Below are positions 11,657 to 12,525 of a DNA stretch of 12,525 nt, piece after piece. How positions within the stretch are numbered: the stretch's first letter is position 1; each line of letters begins with the position of its first letter. A program made the position numbers and the translations under genes. The stretch lies in the NCBI GenBank assembly GCA_009842375.1, contig VYFM01000017.1:1-12525 (forward strand), written 5' to 3'. The stretch comes from Candidatus Poribacteria bacterium. GTDB taxonomy: Bacteria > Poribacteria > WGA-4E > WGA-3G. A model generated the notes under the pieces. The model saw only the letters and a list, made by a program, of their open reading frames with translations, was not told where the DNA came from and made no database searches.

Positions 11657-12525
11657 ATGCCATTAAAAACACATAAGATTGCCTTAGATCCGAATAACAA
11701 ACACCGTGCTTGGTTTGCTCAGCAATGTGGCTATGCCCGTTTTGCCTATAATCATGCGTTAGCAGATTTCAAGGCGGGATTAGAGAATGATGAGTTTCTC
11801 TCTACATCAAAGTTGAATGAGAGATTTAATGTTGCTAAGAAAGAATACGCTTGGACAAAGACCCAAGATCAAGTTGTTGCGAACAGAAGCATATTTGTGA
11901 ACCTCTCAGCTGCGATTGCGAATTGGGTATCCAAACGTGCGAAGTTTCCGAAGTTTAAGAAACGTGGCAAAAAGGATGCTTTCACGACAAATAATCAATC
12001 TGTTGAAGTCCAAGGCAAACGTATCAAACTCCCCAAAATCGGATGGGTCGAGATGTTTCAATCGTTGCGATGGACAGGCAAAATCATGAAAGTGACTATC
12101 AGCAGAACAGCACACCGATGGTTTGTATCCATAACAATAGACACAGAGGACACCGAAGCAGTTGATACCTCAACGCACCCTGTGATTGGTATTGATGTGG
12201 GTATAAACACATTAGCAACCTGTTCTGATGGCAGCAAATATGATAATCCAAGACCGCTAAAACAATATGAAAGGAAGTTGAGGCGCGCCCAACGTAGACT
12301 GAGTAAGCGGATAAAAGGATCCAAAAATTGGATAAAGCAGCAATGGAAAGTCGCACGTATTCACTACCGCATCTCTTGTATCCGAAACGATGCCCACTAT
12401 AAAGCAACAAATGATATTGTTCAAAACGTCAGTGGTATCGGTATTGAGACGTTAAAAATCACGAATATGCTGAAGAATAGGAAGTTAGCGAAAGCGGTGT
12501 CAGATTCAGCATTAGGTGGGTTTCT
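11657..12525 (+). CDS. tnpB: TnpB RNA-guided nuclease, partial at window end (element 4)
   Basis: An open frame of 289 codons running off the window without a stop. The protein starts MPLKTHKIALDPNNKHRAWF, a typical TnpB opening, followed by an N-terminal helical region (GYARFAYNHALADF), FPKFKKRGKKDAF, and a beta-barrel region ending in RWFVSITIDTE. RuvC-I Asp lies in VIGIDVGINTLATCSDG (about residue 183) and RuvC-II Glu in GIGIETLKITNM (about 268). The zinc ribbon and DRDxNAA motif would lie beyond 12525. ATG 11657 fits the family start; in-frame ATGs at 11591 and 11603 would add residues encoded by the leader hairpins and are less likely. It clusters with the element 3 remnant rather than with element 2: same promoter and same sequence at the ALGGF position. 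Confidence 0.88.
   Translation, partial: MPLKTHKIALDPNNKHRAWFAQQCGYARFAYNHALADFKAGLENDEFLSTSKLNERFNVAKKEYAWTKTQDQVVANRSIFVNLSAAIANWVSKRAKFPKFKKRGKKDAFTTNNQSVEVQGKRIKLPKIGWVEMFQSLRWTGKIMKVTISRTAHRWFVSITIDTEDTEAVDTSTHPVIGIDVGINTLATCSDGSKYDNPRPLKQYERKLRRAQRRLSKRIKGSKNWIKQQWKVARIHYRISCIRNDAHYKATNDIVQNVSGIGIETLKITNMLKNRKLAKAVSDSALGGF

Noticed and set aside
12058..12410. Minus-strand open frames opposite the last tnpB
   Set aside because: The plus-strand frame through this region carries the RuvC-I and RuvC-II motifs; the antisense frames have no domain signature.

Overview
The window looks like one contig segment of an uncultured bacterium with about 43% G+C. Sigma70-like promoters, Shine-Dalgarno sites, type II lipoboxes (so a diderm envelope is likely) and a dense load of TnpB-type IS200/IS605 elements beside small toxin/antitoxin and hypothetical genes all fit a symbiont or environmental lineage. 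The style recalls Candidatus Poribacteria, but no rRNA or marker gene is present, so this is a weak inference.

Layout. (1) 59-367: a 309-bp non-autonomous IS200/IS605-type element with both ends and only the last 43 codons of a tnpB. It ends 8 bp before the start codon of (2) a complete metallo-beta-lactamase/beta-CASP RNA nuclease gene (376-1929). (3) 2112-2945: two small convergent hypotheticals, one soluble and one a two-helix membrane protein with a near-leaderless promoter. (4) 2946-3257: an intergenic region with a strong 28-base hairpin repeat. (5) 3258-4429: a coiled-coil plus winged-helix-like protein, then a toxin/antitoxin operon in which a HicB-like antitoxin is paired with a RelE/ParE-type toxin under a promoter containing an inverted repeat. 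(6) 4471-7887, minus strand: an 1138-residue protein that looks like a primase-polymerase/helicase relative with a lost Walker A lysine and a cysteine cluster. (7) 7888-9551: two IS elements on the minus strand, joined base to base at 8150/8151. The upstream one is a full-length tnpB element broken by a one-base frameshift. The downstream one is an internally deleted relic whose tnpB zinc-ribbon tail lies in frame with the start of the 1138-residue gene. (8) 9560-11347, minus strand: three hairpins and an operon of two paralogous lipoproteins, one with an expanding Pro/Gly/Asn minisatellite. (9) 11548-12525: another tnpB, apparently intact but cut off by the window end.

How it fits together. 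IS elements shape the regulation here: their left-end promoters point into the beta-CASP gene and into the 1138-residue gene. Both better-preserved tnpB genes are preceded by 75-90 nt leaders whose arms can pair in mutually exclusive or crossing ways, so tnpB expression may be controlled by RNA structure. The right ends terminate in TCAAC, the same pentamer that flanks the left ends of elements 1 and 3, which explains the tandem abutment. I did not find a CRISPR array, tRNA or rRNA. The least explained protein is the 1138-residue primase/helicase-like one; I see no neighbour that clearly forms a system with it.
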